Assembly: GCF_004349195.1 (NCBI RefSeq)
Contig: NZ_SMLG01000001.1
Coordinates: forward strand, 434,001 to 498,000
Direction: 5' to 3'
DNA: 64,000 nt
Source: Flavobacterium rhamnosiphilum
GTDB taxonomy: Bacteria; Bacteroidota; Bacteroidia; Flavobacteriales; Flavobacteriaceae
Under the pieces are notes generated by a model, which saw nothing but the letters and a program-made list of their open reading frames with translations, made no database searches and was not told where the DNA came from. This document shows, one piece after another, positions 1-9,212 of the stretch. The number at the start of each line of letters is the position of its first letter. Position 1 is the first letter of the stretch. Position numbers and translations under genes: made by a program.

Positions 1-237
1 TTAAAAGAAGTTGTTTTTTCTCAAAAGGTAAAAGCTATAAAAGGACTGAACAAACACGTTTATGATCTTTCTTTGATCAAAGAAGCTGCGGATAGATTAA
101 AAAATAAAGACAAAAAACTAAAATTGGAACAAGCTAAAAACGGCAAATATTACCTTCCAATTTCAGTGAATAAAATTAGCATTCAAAAAGGAAGCGAGAA
201 AGTCGTTACTGATCTTGAAATTATCGAATCAAAATAA
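1..237 (+). CDS. C-terminal end of an unidentified protein (5' end outside window)
   Basis: An open frame runs from the first base to a TAA at 235-237, giving the last 78 residues of a protein whose start lies outside the window. The visible part is lysine-rich and ends in an alternating strand-like stretch (LPISVNKISIQKGSEKVVTD). I do not recognise the family and see no catalytic motif. A strong hairpin at 262-291 closes the gene. It faces aceA convergently. Confidence 0.6.
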   Translation, partial: LKEVVFSQKVKAIKGLNKHVYDLSLIKEAADRLKNKDKKLKLEQAKNGKYYLPISVNKISIQKGSEKVVTDLEIIESK

Positions 238-261
238 ACAGTCATTCTGCTTTTAAAACAA

Positions 262-295
262 AAAACACGATTTCAGATGAAATCGTGTTTTTTTA
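262..295. terminator. Bidirectional hairpin terminator between the partial gene and aceA
   Basis: A 12-base stem (AAAACACGATTT / AAATCGTGTTTT) with a 6-base loop is followed by T residues on the plus strand and preceded by A residues, so it can act in both directions. It separates the convergent partial gene and aceA. Confidence 0.8.
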
Positions 296-309
296 TGGTT
301 GCTACTTTT

Positions 310-1590
310 CTAAAACTGTGCTACTTCTGTAGAATCTTTCATTGCAGTTGTAGAAGATTTTCCAATTGTCACGGTATTTTGTACCGCATCAAAATAGGAA
401 GTTCCTACGAAACCTTGATGTTTTACCGCTTTGAAACCGTGTTTTTGCAAAGCAAATTCTCTTTCTTGCAATTCAGAATATCCGGCCATTCCTCTTTCTT
501 TGTAGGCTTTAGACAATTCGAACATACTGGTGTTCAACGCGTGGAATCCGGCTAATGTGATGAACTGGAATTTGTATCCCATTGCCGCAAGATCTTCTCT
601 GAATGTTTCCATTTCGGCAACTGATAATTTAGCAGCCCAGTTGAAAGATGGTGAGCAGTTGTAAGCCAACATTTTTCCAGGGAATTTTGCGTGAATTCCT
701 TCAGCAAATTTTCTTGCATAGTCAAGATCCGGATTGCTGGTTTCCATCCAAATTAAATCAGCATAAGGCGCATAACTTAATCCTCTGTCAATTCCTTGTT
801 CTACACCACAATTTACATAGAAAAAGCCTTCTCCAGTTTTTTCTCCCGTGATGAATTTAGCATCTCTAGGGTCAATATCGCTAGTTAATAAGTTGGCTGC
901 ATCAGCATCTGTACGGGCAACAACAATTGTTGGCGTCCCCATAACATCTGCTGCTAGTCTTGCTGCAATCAATTTGTTTATGGCTTCTTGTGTTGGAACC
1001 AATACTTTTCCGCCTAAGTGTCCACATTTTTTTGCAGAACTCAATTGATCTTCAAAGTGAACTCCGGCAGCTCCCGCTTCAATCATCGATTTCATTAATT
1101 CGAAAGCATTAAGATTTCCACCGAAACCAGCTTCAGCATCAGCAACAATAGGAACTAGATATTCTTTTTTGTCTGCAGTTCCGTTAACGACTTGTATTTG
1201 ATCCGCTCTCAAAAGAGCATTATTGATTCGTTTCACTACCAATGGAACACTGTTGGCAGGATATAAAGATTGGTCAGGATACATTTCTCCGGCTACATTT
1301 GCATCAGCAGCTACCTGCCATCCGCTCAAATAAATAGCGTCTAAACCCGCTTCTACTTCTTGAATGGCTTGATTTCCGGTAAGCGCGCCAAGTCCGGCTA
1401 CAAAATCCTGAGAATTTAGTTTATTCCATAAAGTATTCGCTCCAATTCTGGCAACACTATGCTCTATTTGATAAGAACCTTGCAATTTCACCACTTCCTC
1501 AGCGGTGTATGGTCGCTCGATGCCATTCCATCTTGGGTTAGTAATCCAGTCGGTAACTAATTCTTGAATTCTTGTTTCGGTTGTTTTCAT
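310..1590 (-). CDS. aceA: Isocitrate lyase
   Basis: Isocitrate lyase cleaves isocitrate to succinate and glyoxylate, the first step of the glyoxylate shunt that allows growth on acetate or fatty acids. The 426-residue protein has the family length and carries the catalytic signature KKCGH (residues 187-191), the substrate-binding stretch [10 protein letters not shown] (87-96) and the metal-binding region around DAEAGFGG (151-158). It lies downstream of aceB (61 bases apart, same strand), so the two are probably one operon. The divergent RamB-like gene at 3371 is a likely regulator. No frame damage is seen. Confidence 0.97.
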   Translation of the reverse strand: MKTTETRIQELVTDWITNPRWNGIERPYTAEEVVKLQGSYQIEHSVARIGANTLWNKLNSQDFVAGLGALTGNQAIQEVEAGLDAIYLSGWQVAADANVAGEMYPDQSLYPANSVPLVVKRINNALLRADQIQVVNGTADKKEYLVPIVADAEAGFGGNLNAFELMKSMIEAGAAGVHFEDQLSSAKKCGHLGGKVLVPTQEAINKLIAARLAADVMGTPTIVVARTDADAANLLTSDIDPRDAKFITGEKTGEGFFYVNCGVEQGIDRGLSYAPYADLIWMETSNPDLDYARKFAEGIHAKFPGKMLAYNCSPSFNWAAKLSVAEMETFREDLAAMGYKFQFITLAGFHALNTSMFELSKAYKERGMAGYSELQEREFALQKHGFKAVKHQGFVGTSYFDAVQNTVTIGKSSTTAMKDSTEVAQF

Positions 1591-1651
1591 AGTGTTTATA
1601 AAGGTTTAATGGTGTTTAATAGTTTTTTTTATTACAATTGATGTTGGAATT

Positions 1652-3253
1652 TTAGATGTATTTGTATCCTGGAATGGTCAAAAATTCGATAAAACTGTCG
1701 TTCACGACCAGAATGTCTAGTAATTGTTCGGCCAGTCTGTATTTTTGTTTTTCATGATTTTCATTTCCAACAAGTTCTCTGATTTTTTCAAATTCTTCCA
1801 TGGCTAATCGGTGATAGTATTTTTCAGTCAGGACTTTTTGATTGTCTAAAACCACTCCGTTTTGAAGCCATTGCCACAATTGTGATCTCGAAATCTCAGC
1901 AGTAGCGGCATCTTCCATTAAATTATGTAAGGCTGCGGCGCCTTGTCCGTTGAGCCATGAAGCGATATATAAAACCGAAATGCTGATGTTTTTTCGAACG
2001 CCTTCTTCGGTAATGGTTCCTTTTGGAGTTTCCAGTAAATCGCTTTCAGTAACGTGTACGTCTTCTCTTTTTACATGAATTTGGTTTTTAGTTGGCATGT
2101 ATTTGTCGAATACCGTCATGGCAAGCGAAACCAAATCCGGATGTGCGACCCAAGTTCCGTCATGACCATTTTTTACTTCACGTTCTTTATCGGCAATTAC
2201 TTTGTCGAAAGCTATTGTATTGGCTTCTTCGTTATTTTTTATCGGGATTTGTGCTGCCATTCCGCCAATTGCGTGTATATTTCGTTTGTGACATCTTTGA
2301 ATAACCAATTGTGAATACGCACTCATAAATGGCGCAGTCATAGTCACCTGATCTCTGTTTGGAACTAGGAAAGTTGGATTTTTTCTTAGTTTTTTGATGT
2401 ACGAAAAAATGTAATCCCATCGCCCGCAATTAAGACCTACGATATGATCTTTCAATTCAAAAATGATTTCGTCCAATTGAAAACTGGCAGTTATCGTTTC
2501 GATTAAAACCGTGGCCTTGAATGTTCCGTTTTTCACGCCTAAATATTCCTGTGTAAATTCGAAAACTTCATTCCACCATCTCGCTTCTAGGTAATGTTCT
2601 AGTTTTGGAATGTAAAAATACGGTGCCGTTCCATCCTCAATAAGTTGTTTGTGATTGTGAAAAGCATACAATCCAAAGTCAATTAGGGAACCCGAAGTTT
2701 GTTCTCCGTCAATCAGAATATTTTTCTCCGGCAAATGCAATCCTCTTGGTCGAACAATCAGTACGGCAGTTTCGTCGTTCAGACTGTATTTTTTATTTTT
2801 TTTAGTGTCTTCAAGAGTGATGGTTTTATTTACCGCATCTTTCAGGTTTTGTTGGCCCGTCATTAAGTTGCTCCAAGTAGGAGAAGTACTGTCTTCAAAA
2901 TCAGCCATGAAAGTTTTTGCCCCCGAATTCAATGCATTGATGACCATTTTTCGATCGACCGGACCTGTTATTTCGACTCTTCGGTCTAATAAATCCTCTG
3001 GCGTTTTAGCGGCTTCCCAATTACTTTCTCTGATGCTTTTTGTTTCAGAAGGAAAAGTTGGTAAGGCACCTGCATCAAATAAATGCTGTTGTTTTTTTCT
3101 TTCCTCTAATAACAAAAGTCTTTTGTCATTGAATCGTTGGTGCAATTCTGTTACTAAATCAATCGCTTCATCCGTCAATATTTCAGGATAATGCCCTTTC
3201 GTTTCAGTTGAAAACTGTAGCAATTTTTCGGTTGTTTCAATATTATCTTTCAT
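1652..3253 (-). CDS. aceB: Malate synthase (isoform A type)
   Basis: Malate synthase condenses glyoxylate with acetyl-CoA to give malate, completing the glyoxylate shunt. The 533-residue length matches the AceB (isoform A) group rather than the longer GlcB group. Characteristic segments include DFEDSTSPTW, VRPRGLHLPEKN and GLNCGRWDYIFS, and the C-terminal region LYIASWLNGQGAA that is typical of the family. It is the first gene of an aceB-aceA pair and is divergent from the regulator at 3371. The 117-base divergent region holds an imperfect 14-base palindrome (3303-3316) that could be the regulator site. Confidence 0.97.
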   Translation of the reverse strand: MKDNIETTEKLLQFSTETKGHYPEILTDEAIDLVTELHQRFNDKRLLLLEERKKQQHLFDAGALPTFPSETKSIRESNWEAAKTPEDLLDRRVEITGPVDRKMVINALNSGAKTFMADFEDSTSPTWSNLMTGQQNLKDAVNKTITLEDTKKNKKYSLNDETAVLIVRPRGLHLPEKNILIDGEQTSGSLIDFGLYAFHNHKQLIEDGTAPYFYIPKLEHYLEARWWNEVFEFTQEYLGVKNGTFKATVLIETITASFQLDEIIFELKDHIVGLNCGRWDYIFSYIKKLRKNPTFLVPNRDQVTMTAPFMSAYSQLVIQRCHKRNIHAIGGMAAQIPIKNNEEANTIAFDKVIADKEREVKNGHDGTWVAHPDLVSLAMTVFDKYMPTKNQIHVKREDVHVTESDLLETPKGTITEEGVRKNISISVLYIASWLNGQGAAALHNLMEDAATAEISRSQLWQWLQNGVVLDNQKVLTEKYYHRLAMEEFEKIRELVGNENHEKQKYRLAEQLLDILVVNDSFIEFLTIPGYKYI

Positions 3254-3302
3254 GGTTAAAATGTTTTACATGACAATGTTACGAAAAGTTTTTTACAAAA
3301 CA

Positions 3303-3316
3303 AGCGAACGTACGCT
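3303..3316. promoter_or_regulatory. Imperfect palindrome in the aceB / regulator divergent region
   Basis: AGCGAACGTACGCT matches its own reverse complement at 12 of 14 positions and sits midway between the aceB start and the promoter of the RamB-like gene. It is a plausible operator for that regulator. This is inferred from position and symmetry only. Confidence 0.35.
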
Positions 3317-3336
3317 AAAAATGAAAAATATTTTTT

Positions 3337-3366
3337 TTGACGTAAATATTTTTTAGCTTATCTTTG
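3337..3366 (+). promoter_or_regulatory. Promoter of the RamB-like regulator, placing transcription start at or next to the ATG
   Basis: TTG (3337-3339), then 19 bases, then TATCTTTG (3359-3366) fits the Bacteroidota TTG-N(about 20)-TAnnTTTG consensus. The ATG is at 3371, only four bases after the -7 element, so the transcript probably starts at or just beside the start codon and may be leaderless. Confidence 0.6.
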
Positions 3367-3370
3367 AAAT

Positions 3371-4852
3371 ATGAACATAGAAAAGGATTATATCAAGTTG
3401 ATTTTTGGGTTAAAACTGAAGCAGGCTCGCACGAATAAGAATTTGTCTTTATTTGGTTTAGCCAAAATCACGGATCTTTCGAAATCGTATTTAAACGAAA
3501 TTGAAAAAGGGAAAAAGTATCCTAAAACGGATAAAATCATTCTGCTATCCGAAAAATTGGATGTTTCCTATGACAATATGGTTTCTTTGAAACTCGATAA
3601 TAATCTGGCGCCTATTGGAGAAATTCTTAAGTCGGGGATTCTTAAAGAGATTCCTTTAGAGATTTTTGGGATTCAGGAAAATGACCTTATCGATATTATT
3701 GCCAATGCTCCTGCAAAAGTCAATGCGTTTATAAGTACGATTATTGAGATTGCGCAACATTATAATTTGACAAGAGAAAGTTTTTTCTTAGCGGCTTTGC
3801 GTTCTTATCAAGAAGCGCATAATAACTATTTTGAAGATTTAGAACTTAAAGTGCTACAGTTTTCCAAAGCGTTTCATGTGAATATTGATACCAAAATTTC
3901 TATCGAAGAATTAACGGCGATATTAATTGAAGAATACGGTTATACGATCAAAGAACTCGTTTTTTCTGAACAAGAACAATTGGGGGATTTGAGATCGATA
4001 TTTGTGCCAAAGAGCAAAACCTTACTCCTTTCGTTAGACATTGACGAGCCTCAAAAAGCGTTTATTCTGGCTAAAGAAATCGCCTATAATTACCTTGAAA
4101 TCACCGAAAGATTATATACGTTCAGTTGGATTAAATTTGACAATTTTGATCAGGTTCTAAATAATTTTTACGCTTCTTATTTTGCGGGAGCCTTACTTAT
4201 TCCTAGACAACAACTGATTGACGAACTGAATTTGTTTTTGTCAAAAACAGACCCAAAACCTCAGGAAATGATCGCTTTGATGAGCGGATTTAATGTTTCT
4301 CCGGAATCGTTCTACCAAAGGTTGACTAACATTTTGCCAAAAGATTTTCAGTTGAAAAATCTCTTTTTTCTTCGATTGTCTCATCAAATAGGAGCGGATA
4401 CGTATCAGATAAAGAAAGAATTACACATTACCAATCAGCAAGAACCACATGCGAATGAAATGAATGAGCATTACTGCCGGAGATGGGTTTCTATACGCAC
4501 GATTGAGGAGTCTTTGAAGCAAAAGAAAAGCCACTTTTTTGATGCGCAAATCTCCAGTTATGATAACAGTAAAAACGAATATCTTGTTTTTTCATCGGCA
4601 ACACCAGATCCGTTTAAAGTAGATTGTATCCGCAGTATTTCGGTAGGGATTTTAATCACTCCGGCGGTTAAGAAAAAATTCAAGTTTATCGAAAATGATT
4701 CGATTAAAAAGCAGATTGTCGGGGTTACCTGCGAAACCTGTGCGGTTAAAAATTGTTTGGAAAGAGCTTCGCCTCCAATACAATTAGAGCAAAAAATGCG
4801 CAATGAAAACACGGATTTAATCGTACAGCAATACATGATAAAATTCAGTTAA
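3371..4852 (+). CDS. XRE-family regulator of the ScfR/RamB type, likely controls the glyoxylate shunt
   Basis: This is a 493-residue regulator with an N-terminal XRE helix-turn-helix (residues about 8-65, LFGLAKITDLSKSYLNEIEKG). An IrrE/ImmA-like middle domain follows, and then a C-terminal short-chain fatty-acyl regulator domain. The usual HExxH metal motif is replaced by a KEIAY-like sequence (FILAKEIAYNYLE), so peptidase activity is unlikely. Near the C-terminus a cysteine group (CETCAVKNC) may bind metal or sense redox. In actinobacteria the related RamB controls aceA and aceB. Here the gene is divergent from aceB, which supports the same role by inference. Start chosen because the HTH begins within ten residues. 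Confidence 0.85.
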   Translation: MNIEKDYIKLIFGLKLKQARTNKNLSLFGLAKITDLSKSYLNEIEKGKKYPKTDKIILLSEKLDVSYDNMVSLKLDNNLAPIGEILKSGILKEIPLEIFGIQENDLIDIIANAPAKVNAFISTIIEIAQHYNLTRESFFLAALRSYQEAHNNYFEDLELKVLQFSKAFHVNIDTKISIEELTAILIEEYGYTIKELVFSEQEQLGDLRSIFVPKSKTLLLSLDIDEPQKAFILAKEIAYNYLEITERLYTFSWIKFDNFDQVLNNFYASYFAGALLIPRQQLIDELNLFLSKTDPKPQEMIALMSGFNVSPESFYQRLTNILPKDFQLKNLFFLRLSHQIGADTYQIKKELHITNQQEPHANEMNEHYCRRWVSIRTIEESLKQKKSHFFDAQISSYDNSKNEYLVFSSATPDPFKVDCIRSISVGILITPAVKKKFKFIENDSIKKQIVGVTCETCAVKNCLERASPPIQLEQKMRNENTDLIVQQYMIKFS

Positions 4853-5207
4853 TTTTATTTGATGTTGTAATTAATTTCCATGACCGTTTTTTTTGGGTGT
4901 TGTTTTTTGAATAGACAGTGAGAAATAGGCTAAAGAAGTTCTGTTTAATTGACGATAGCAGGGGGCGTTCTGAATTTATCTGTTGTAGGTTTTGAGGATT
5001 AAGTCCGGTTTTTGGCGTAAATAAAAGCAGATTTGTTTTTCTTTTCTAAATTCTTCGTGGTTCAAATAAAAGTCAAAAAATAGTTTAAATCATGATTTAA
5101 ATCATAGTTTATTGCGGTAATTATTTTTGAATAAATCCTTGATTTAACTAGGGGTAAGCCCTTTTAAGAGTAACACTTTAAATTCATTATAAATAAGGGC
5201 GAAAAGG
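4853..5207. other. Long non-coding stretch before the sdh promoter
   Basis: Between the regulator stop and the sdh promoter I find no convincing reading frame or strong hairpin. A short self-complementary run (tttaaatcatgatttaaatca) near 5087-5106 is the only dyad noted; it could be an operator or chance in AT-rich DNA. Confidence 0.3.
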
Positions 5208-5238
5208 TTGTAGTTCGTTACTAATTGCCTTATTTTTG
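5208..5238 (+). promoter_or_regulatory. Promoter of the sdh operon
   Basis: TTG (5208-5210), 20 bases, TATTTTTG (5231-5238) matches the Bacteroidota sigma consensus. The predicted 5' leader to the sdhC ATG at 5271 is about 25-30 bases. Confidence 0.65.
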
Positions 5239-5270
5239 TAGAATTTTTTAAAACAAATTATATAAATCTT

Positions 5271-5933
5271 ATGGCAAAATCTGCATTATTGAAATCGTCA
5301 ATAGCAAAAAAAGTAGCTATGGCACTTTCAGGACTTTTTTTGATGTTGTTTCTAGCACAGCATTTTTTTATCAATATGACATCGGTGTTTAGTGAAAACA
5401 CTTTCAACTCGATTTCTCATTTTATGGGAAATAATCCATTAGTTCAGTTCGTAATTCAACCCGTTTTAATTGCTGGGGTAGTTTTTCACTTCATCATGGG
5501 TATTGTTTTGGATTTTAAAAACCGTGCAGCAAGACCAATTGCTTATGCAAAAAACAATGGAGCTGCAAATTCTTCTTGGGCTTCAAGAAACATGATTGTT
5601 ACTGGGGCAGTTATTTTTGCGTTCCTTGGATTGCATTTTTACGATTTTTGGTTTCCGGAAATGATTTATAAATATGTTGATGTAAGTGCTCTGGACGAAA
5701 CCAGATATTTTCATGAAATGACAGCTAAATTTGAAAGTCCGGTTCGTACCGGTTTATACTGTTTGTCATTTGTATTATTGGCATTGCACTTGTGGCACGG
5801 ATTCAGTTCTTCTTTTCAATCTGTTGGAGCAAGAAGAGTTTCTTTGGGAACTCAAAAACTCGGTTACGCTTTTGCAATTATAGTTCCTTTTGGATTTATT
5901 TTTATTGCATTATTTCATCATTTCAATCATTAA
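5271..5933 (+). CDS. sdhC: Succinate dehydrogenase cytochrome b subunit
   Basis: Membrane anchor of the succinate:menaquinone oxidoreductase of the respiratory chain. The 220-residue protein has about five hydrophobic helices (near residues 12-34, 58-80, 105-125, 158-178 and 197-216). Conserved histidines within or beside them (for example AQHFF, VVFHFIMG, LHLWHGF) suit a di-heme b558-type single anchor as in Bacteroidota and Bacillus. It is the first gene of sdhC-sdhA-(four-helix-bundle)-sdhB, with 12 bases between sdhC and sdhA. No separate sdhD is present, as expected for this class. Confidence 0.93.
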   Translation: MAKSALLKSSIAKKVAMALSGLFLMLFLAQHFFINMTSVFSENTFNSISHFMGNNPLVQFVIQPVLIAGVVFHFIMGIVLDFKNRAARPIAYAKNNGAANSSWASRNMIVTGAVIFAFLGLHFYDFWFPEMIYKYVDVSALDETRYFHEMTAKFESPVRTGLYCLSFVLLALHLWHGFSSSFQSVGARRVSLGTQKLGYAFAIIVPFGFIFIALFHHFNH

Positions 5934-5945
5934 TATTCAATTATA

Positions 5946-7946
5946 ATGGCATTAGACTCAAAAATACCAGAAGGTTCGATTTCGGACAAATGGACAAATT
6001 ATAAAGATCATATTAATTTAGTAAACCCTGCTAACAAACGTAATTTAGATGTAATTATAGTTGGTACAGGTCTTGCTGGAGGTTCTGCTGCTGCAACATT
6101 AGCAGAATTAGGGTATAACGTAAAAGCATTTTGTTTCCAAGATTCACCACGTCGCGCGCACTCAATTGCCGCACAAGGAGGAATCAACGCTGCAAAAAAT
6201 TATCAAGGAGATGGAGATTCAACTTTCCGTTTGTTTTATGATACTGTAAAAGGTGGCGATTATCGTGCTCGTGAAGCAAACGTTCACCGTTTGGCTGAAG
6301 TTTCAGGGAATATTATTGACCAATGTGTGGCTCAAGGTGTTCCATTGGCTCGTGAATATGGAGGATTATTGGATAATCGTTCTTTTGGTGGAACATTAGT
6401 TTCCAGAACTTTTTATGCAAAAGGACAAACAGGCCAACAATTATTATTAGGAGCATATTCTGCCATGAACCGTCAAATAGGTCGTGGAAAAATAAAAATG
6501 CACAACCGTCACGAAATGCTTGATTTAGTAATCGTAAACGGAAAAGCGCGTGGGATTATCGCCCGTAACCTGGTTACAGGAGAAATCGAAAGACATTCAG
6601 CACACGCAGTAGTTATTGCTTCAGGAGGTTACGGAAATGTATTTTTCCTTTCCACAAATGCAATGGGAAGTAACGCTACCGCAGCTTGGAAAATCCACAA
6701 AAAAGGAGCGTTTTTCGCAAATCCTTGTTACACACAAATTCACCCAACCTGTATTCCAGTTTCTGGAGATCACCAATCGAAATTGACATTGATGTCAGAA
6801 TCATTGCGTAATGACGGACGTATTTGGGTTCCTGCAAAATTAGAGGATGCCAAAGCGATTCGTGAAGGTAAAAAGAAACCAACGGATTTGTCTGAAGCGG
6901 AAAGAGATTATTATTTGGAAAGAAGATACCCAGCTTTTGGAAATCTTGTTCCTCGTGATGTTGCTTCACGTGCTGCTAAAGAGCGTTGTGATGCTGGTTT
7001 TGGTATCAATAAAACGGGTGAAGCCGTATACCTTGATTTTGCTGCAGCAATACAACGTTACGGAAAAGAACAAGTATATATTAAAGGTTTAGATGTAAAT
7101 GATACTCAATTAATCATCAAATTAGGAACAGAAGTTGTTGCTAATAAATATGGTAATTTGTTTCAAATGTATGAGAAAATAGTTGATGAGAATCCATATT
7201 CAACCCCAATGATGATTTACCCTGCGGTGCATTATACGATGGGTGGAACTTGGGTTGATTATAACTTACAAACTACAATTCCGGGATGTTTCTCTATTGG
7301 AGAATCTAACTTTTCGGATCACGGAGCGAACAGGCTTGGAGCTTCTGCATTGATGCAAGGTTTAGCAGACGGATATTTTGTATTGCCTTATACTATCGGA
7401 GATTATTTATCACCAGATATTAAAATGGGTACCATATCTACAGATTTGCCTGAATTTATTGCTGCAGAAAAGGCGGTAAAAGATCAAATCGAAAAATTCA
7501 TCAACAATAAAGGAACACATTCTGTTGACTATTTTCATAAGAAATTAGGAAAAATCATGTGGGATAAAGTTGGTATGGCTCGTAATGCTAAAGGATTAAA
7601 TGAAGCAATTGTTGAGATTGCCGCTTTACGCGAAGAGTTCTACAAAGATGTAAAAGTTCCTGGTGATGCTAATGGTTTCAACCAAGAATTGGAAAAAGCG
7701 ACTCGTGTTGCCGATTTCCTTGAATTGGGAGAATTGTTTGCCAAAGATGCTTTACATCGTAATGAATCTTGTGGAGGACATTTCCGTGAAGAGTACCAAA
7801 CAGAAGAAGGTGAAGCAGAACGTGATGATGAGAATTTCGCTTACGTAGCTGCTTGGGAATACACTGGAAAACCAAGTGAAGCTGTTCTGCATAAAGAAGC
7901 ATTGGTTTTTGATAACGTGAAACTAGTTCAAAGAAGTTATAAATAA
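5946..7946 (+). CDS. sdhA: Succinate dehydrogenase / fumarate reductase flavoprotein subunit
   Basis: Catalytic FAD subunit that oxidises succinate to fumarate in the TCA cycle. At 666 residues it fits the fumarate-reductase-like branch. It has an N-terminal dinucleotide-binding fold ([18 protein letters not shown], about 39-56) and the covalent-flavin region with [13 protein letters not shown]. Substrate-site residues lie around THQIHPT-like [17 protein letters not shown] and the C-terminal FRxEY-like HFREEYQT. It follows sdhC closely. The distance to sdhB (430 bases) is unusual because a small unrelated gene lies between them. Confidence 0.97.
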   Translation: MALDSKIPEGSISDKWTNYKDHINLVNPANKRNLDVIIVGTGLAGGSAAATLAELGYNVKAFCFQDSPRRAHSIAAQGGINAAKNYQGDGDSTFRLFYDTVKGGDYRAREANVHRLAEVSGNIIDQCVAQGVPLAREYGGLLDNRSFGGTLVSRTFYAKGQTGQQLLLGAYSAMNRQIGRGKIKMHNRHEMLDLVIVNGKARGIIARNLVTGEIERHSAHAVVIASGGYGNVFFLSTNAMGSNATAAWKIHKKGAFFANPCYTQIHPTCIPVSGDHQSKLTLMSESLRNDGRIWVPAKLEDAKAIREGKKKPTDLSEAERDYYLERRYPAFGNLVPRDVASRAAKERCDAGFGINKTGEAVYLDFAAAIQRYGKEQVYIKGLDVNDTQLIIKLGTEVVANKYGNLFQMYEKIVDENPYSTPMMIYPAVHYTMGGTWVDYNLQTTIPGCFSIGESNFSDHGANRLGASALMQGLADGYFVLPYTIGDYLSPDIKMGTISTDLPEFIAAEKAVKDQIEKFINNKGTHSVDYFHKKLGKIMWDKVGMARNAKGLNEAIVEIAALREEFYKDVKVPGDANGFNQELEKATRVADFLELGELFAKDALHRNESCGGHFREEYQTEEGEAERDDENFAYVAAWEYTGKPSEAVLHKEALVFDNVKLVQRSYK

Positions 7947-7956
7947 AAAGTTAAAA

Positions 7957-8345
7957 GTTAAGTGTTATGAGTTCAATCCAATCTTTTGAAGATTTAGAAT
8001 GCTGGAAAGCGGCTAGAGAATTAAGATTGTTTGTGGCTCAAAGTATTATTCCGAAATTTCCAATTGAAGAAAAATATGCTTTAACTAGTCAATTAAGACG
8101 TTCCTCTCGATCAATAGGGGATAATATTGCTGAAGGATACGGAAGATTTCATTTTCAGGAAAATATTCAGTTTTGTAGAATCGGAAGAGGTTCATTATGT
8201 GAATCACTAAATCAGGTTATAACTGCAAATGACGAAAATTATATTGATAGTGAACTTGTGAAAGAATTCAGAGAAAGGTTTGAAAGAACGAAATCAATAT
8301 TAAACGGATATATTAACTATTTGACTAAAGCCAAGAACACTTAAC
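7957..8345. mobile_element. Candidate four-helix-bundle cassette bounded by a 10-base inverted repeat
   Basis: GTTAAGTGTT at 7957-7966 abuts the ATG of the 125-residue gene, and its exact reverse complement AACACTTAAC (8336-8345) overlaps that gene's stop codon. Further copies of a degenerate GTTATGGGT-like word lie in 8345-8370. The segment interrupts sdhA and sdhB, which are otherwise expected to be adjacent. The same word (GTTAAGTGTTAT) occurs at 61233-61244. Mobility is inferred from this architecture; no transposase is encoded. Confidence 0.4.
7967..8344 (+). CDS. Four-helix-bundle protein (23S rRNA intervening-sequence protein family)
   Basis: A 125-residue all-helical protein of the family first seen in intervening sequences of 23S rRNA genes and often annotated as four helix bundle protein. 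Family features seen are FEDLECWKAARELR near the N-terminus, the central LTSQLRRSSRSIGDNIAEGYGR, and the C-terminal helix with LNGYINYL. The molecular function is not established; some members form pentamers. It lies between sdhA (20 bases upstream) and sdhB (32 bases downstream) in the same direction, so it is probably co-transcribed. Its inverted-repeat flanks suggest it arrived as a small cassette. Confidence 0.85.
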   Translation: MSSIQSFEDLECWKAARELRLFVAQSIIPKFPIEEKYALTSQLRRSSRSIGDNIAEGYGRFHFQENIQFCRIGRGSLCESLNQVITANDENYIDSELVKEFRERFERTKSILNGYINYLTKAKNT

Positions 8346-8376
8346 CCATAACGGATAACCCATAACATTAAAAAGT

Positions 8377-9123
8377 ATGAAACTTACATTAAAAATATGG
8401 CGTCAGAAAAATGCCGCTACAGAAGGAAAAATAGTTGAATATCCCATAGATCATATTGAACCAGATATGTCATTCCTTGAAATGCTTGACATTTTGAATG
8501 ACGAATTAATCATGAAAGGGGATGAGCCAGTTGCATTTGATCACGATTGTCGCGAAGGAATTTGCGGAATGTGTTCTTTGTATATCAATGGAGAAGCTCA
8601 CGGGCCAGACAAAGGCATTACGACATGTCAATTACACATGAGAATGTTCAAGGATGGCGACACGATTTTTATCGAGCCATTCAGAGCAAAAGCGTTTCCT
8701 GTAATTAAAGATTTAGTTGTTGACAGAAGTTCTTTTGACAGAATTCAACATGCTGGAGGATTTATATCTGTAAATACATCAGGAAATACTATTGATGCAA
8801 ATACAATTCCAATTAACAAGAAAGATGCTGATGATGCATTTGATGCTGCTGCTTGTATTGGTTGTGGTGCTTGTGTTGCGAGTTGTAAAAACTCATCGGC
8901 AATGTTATTTGTCGCTGCAAAAGTATCTCAATATGCTTTATTGCCGCAAGGAAGAATTGAAGCTACTGATAGAGTTTTAAATATGGTTAACCAAATGGAT
9001 GATGAAGGTTTTGGTAACTGTACCAATACTGGAGCTTGTGAAGTAGAATGTCCAAAAGGAATTTCTCTGGAAAACATTGCTAGAATGAATAGAGAATATT
9101 TATCTGCAAGTTTGAAAGGATAA
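8377..9123 (+). CDS. sdhB: Succinate dehydrogenase / fumarate reductase iron-sulfur subunit
   Basis: Electron-transfer subunit linking the flavin in SdhA to the heme anchor. The 248-residue protein shows the 2Fe-2S ligands in CREGICGMC with a later cysteine in TTCQLHM. The 4Fe-4S motif [11 protein letters not shown] and the 3Fe-4S region with [15 protein letters not shown] follow. Length and order fit the family. It ends the operon, followed by a clear terminator. Its only oddity is separation from sdhA by the four-helix-bundle gene. Confidence 0.97.
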   Translation: MKLTLKIWRQKNAATEGKIVEYPIDHIEPDMSFLEMLDILNDELIMKGDEPVAFDHDCREGICGMCSLYINGEAHGPDKGITTCQLHMRMFKDGDTIFIEPFRAKAFPVIKDLVVDRSSFDRIQHAGGFISVNTSGNTIDANTIPINKKDADDAFDAAACIGCGACVASCKNSSAMLFVAAKVSQYALLPQGRIEATDRVLNMVNQMDDEGFGNCTNTGACEVECPKGISLENIARMNREYLSASLKG

Positions 9124-9145
9124 AAACCTAATAAGTTAAATTAAT

Positions 9146-9183
9146 AAACGCATTCAATGTCAAAGTTGAATGCGTTTTTTTTT
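9146..9183 (+). terminator. Terminator of the sdh operon
   Basis: A 12-base perfect stem (AAACGCATTCAA / TTGAATGCGTTT) with an 8-base loop is followed directly by a run of T. It lies 22 bases after the sdhB stop. Confidence 0.88.
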
Positions 9184-9212
9184 ATAAATAAACTTTAGAT
9201 TTCAGCATTTGT

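Noticed and set aside
277..555. Open frame antisense to aceA
   Set aside because: It lies in the reverse frame of a clearly conserved gene and has no independent signal.
5087..5106. AT-rich dyad TTTAAATCATGATTTAAATCA upstream of sdh as an operator
   Set aside because: Symmetry is good but such dyads are expected by chance in very AT-rich DNA; noted only as a weak possibility.
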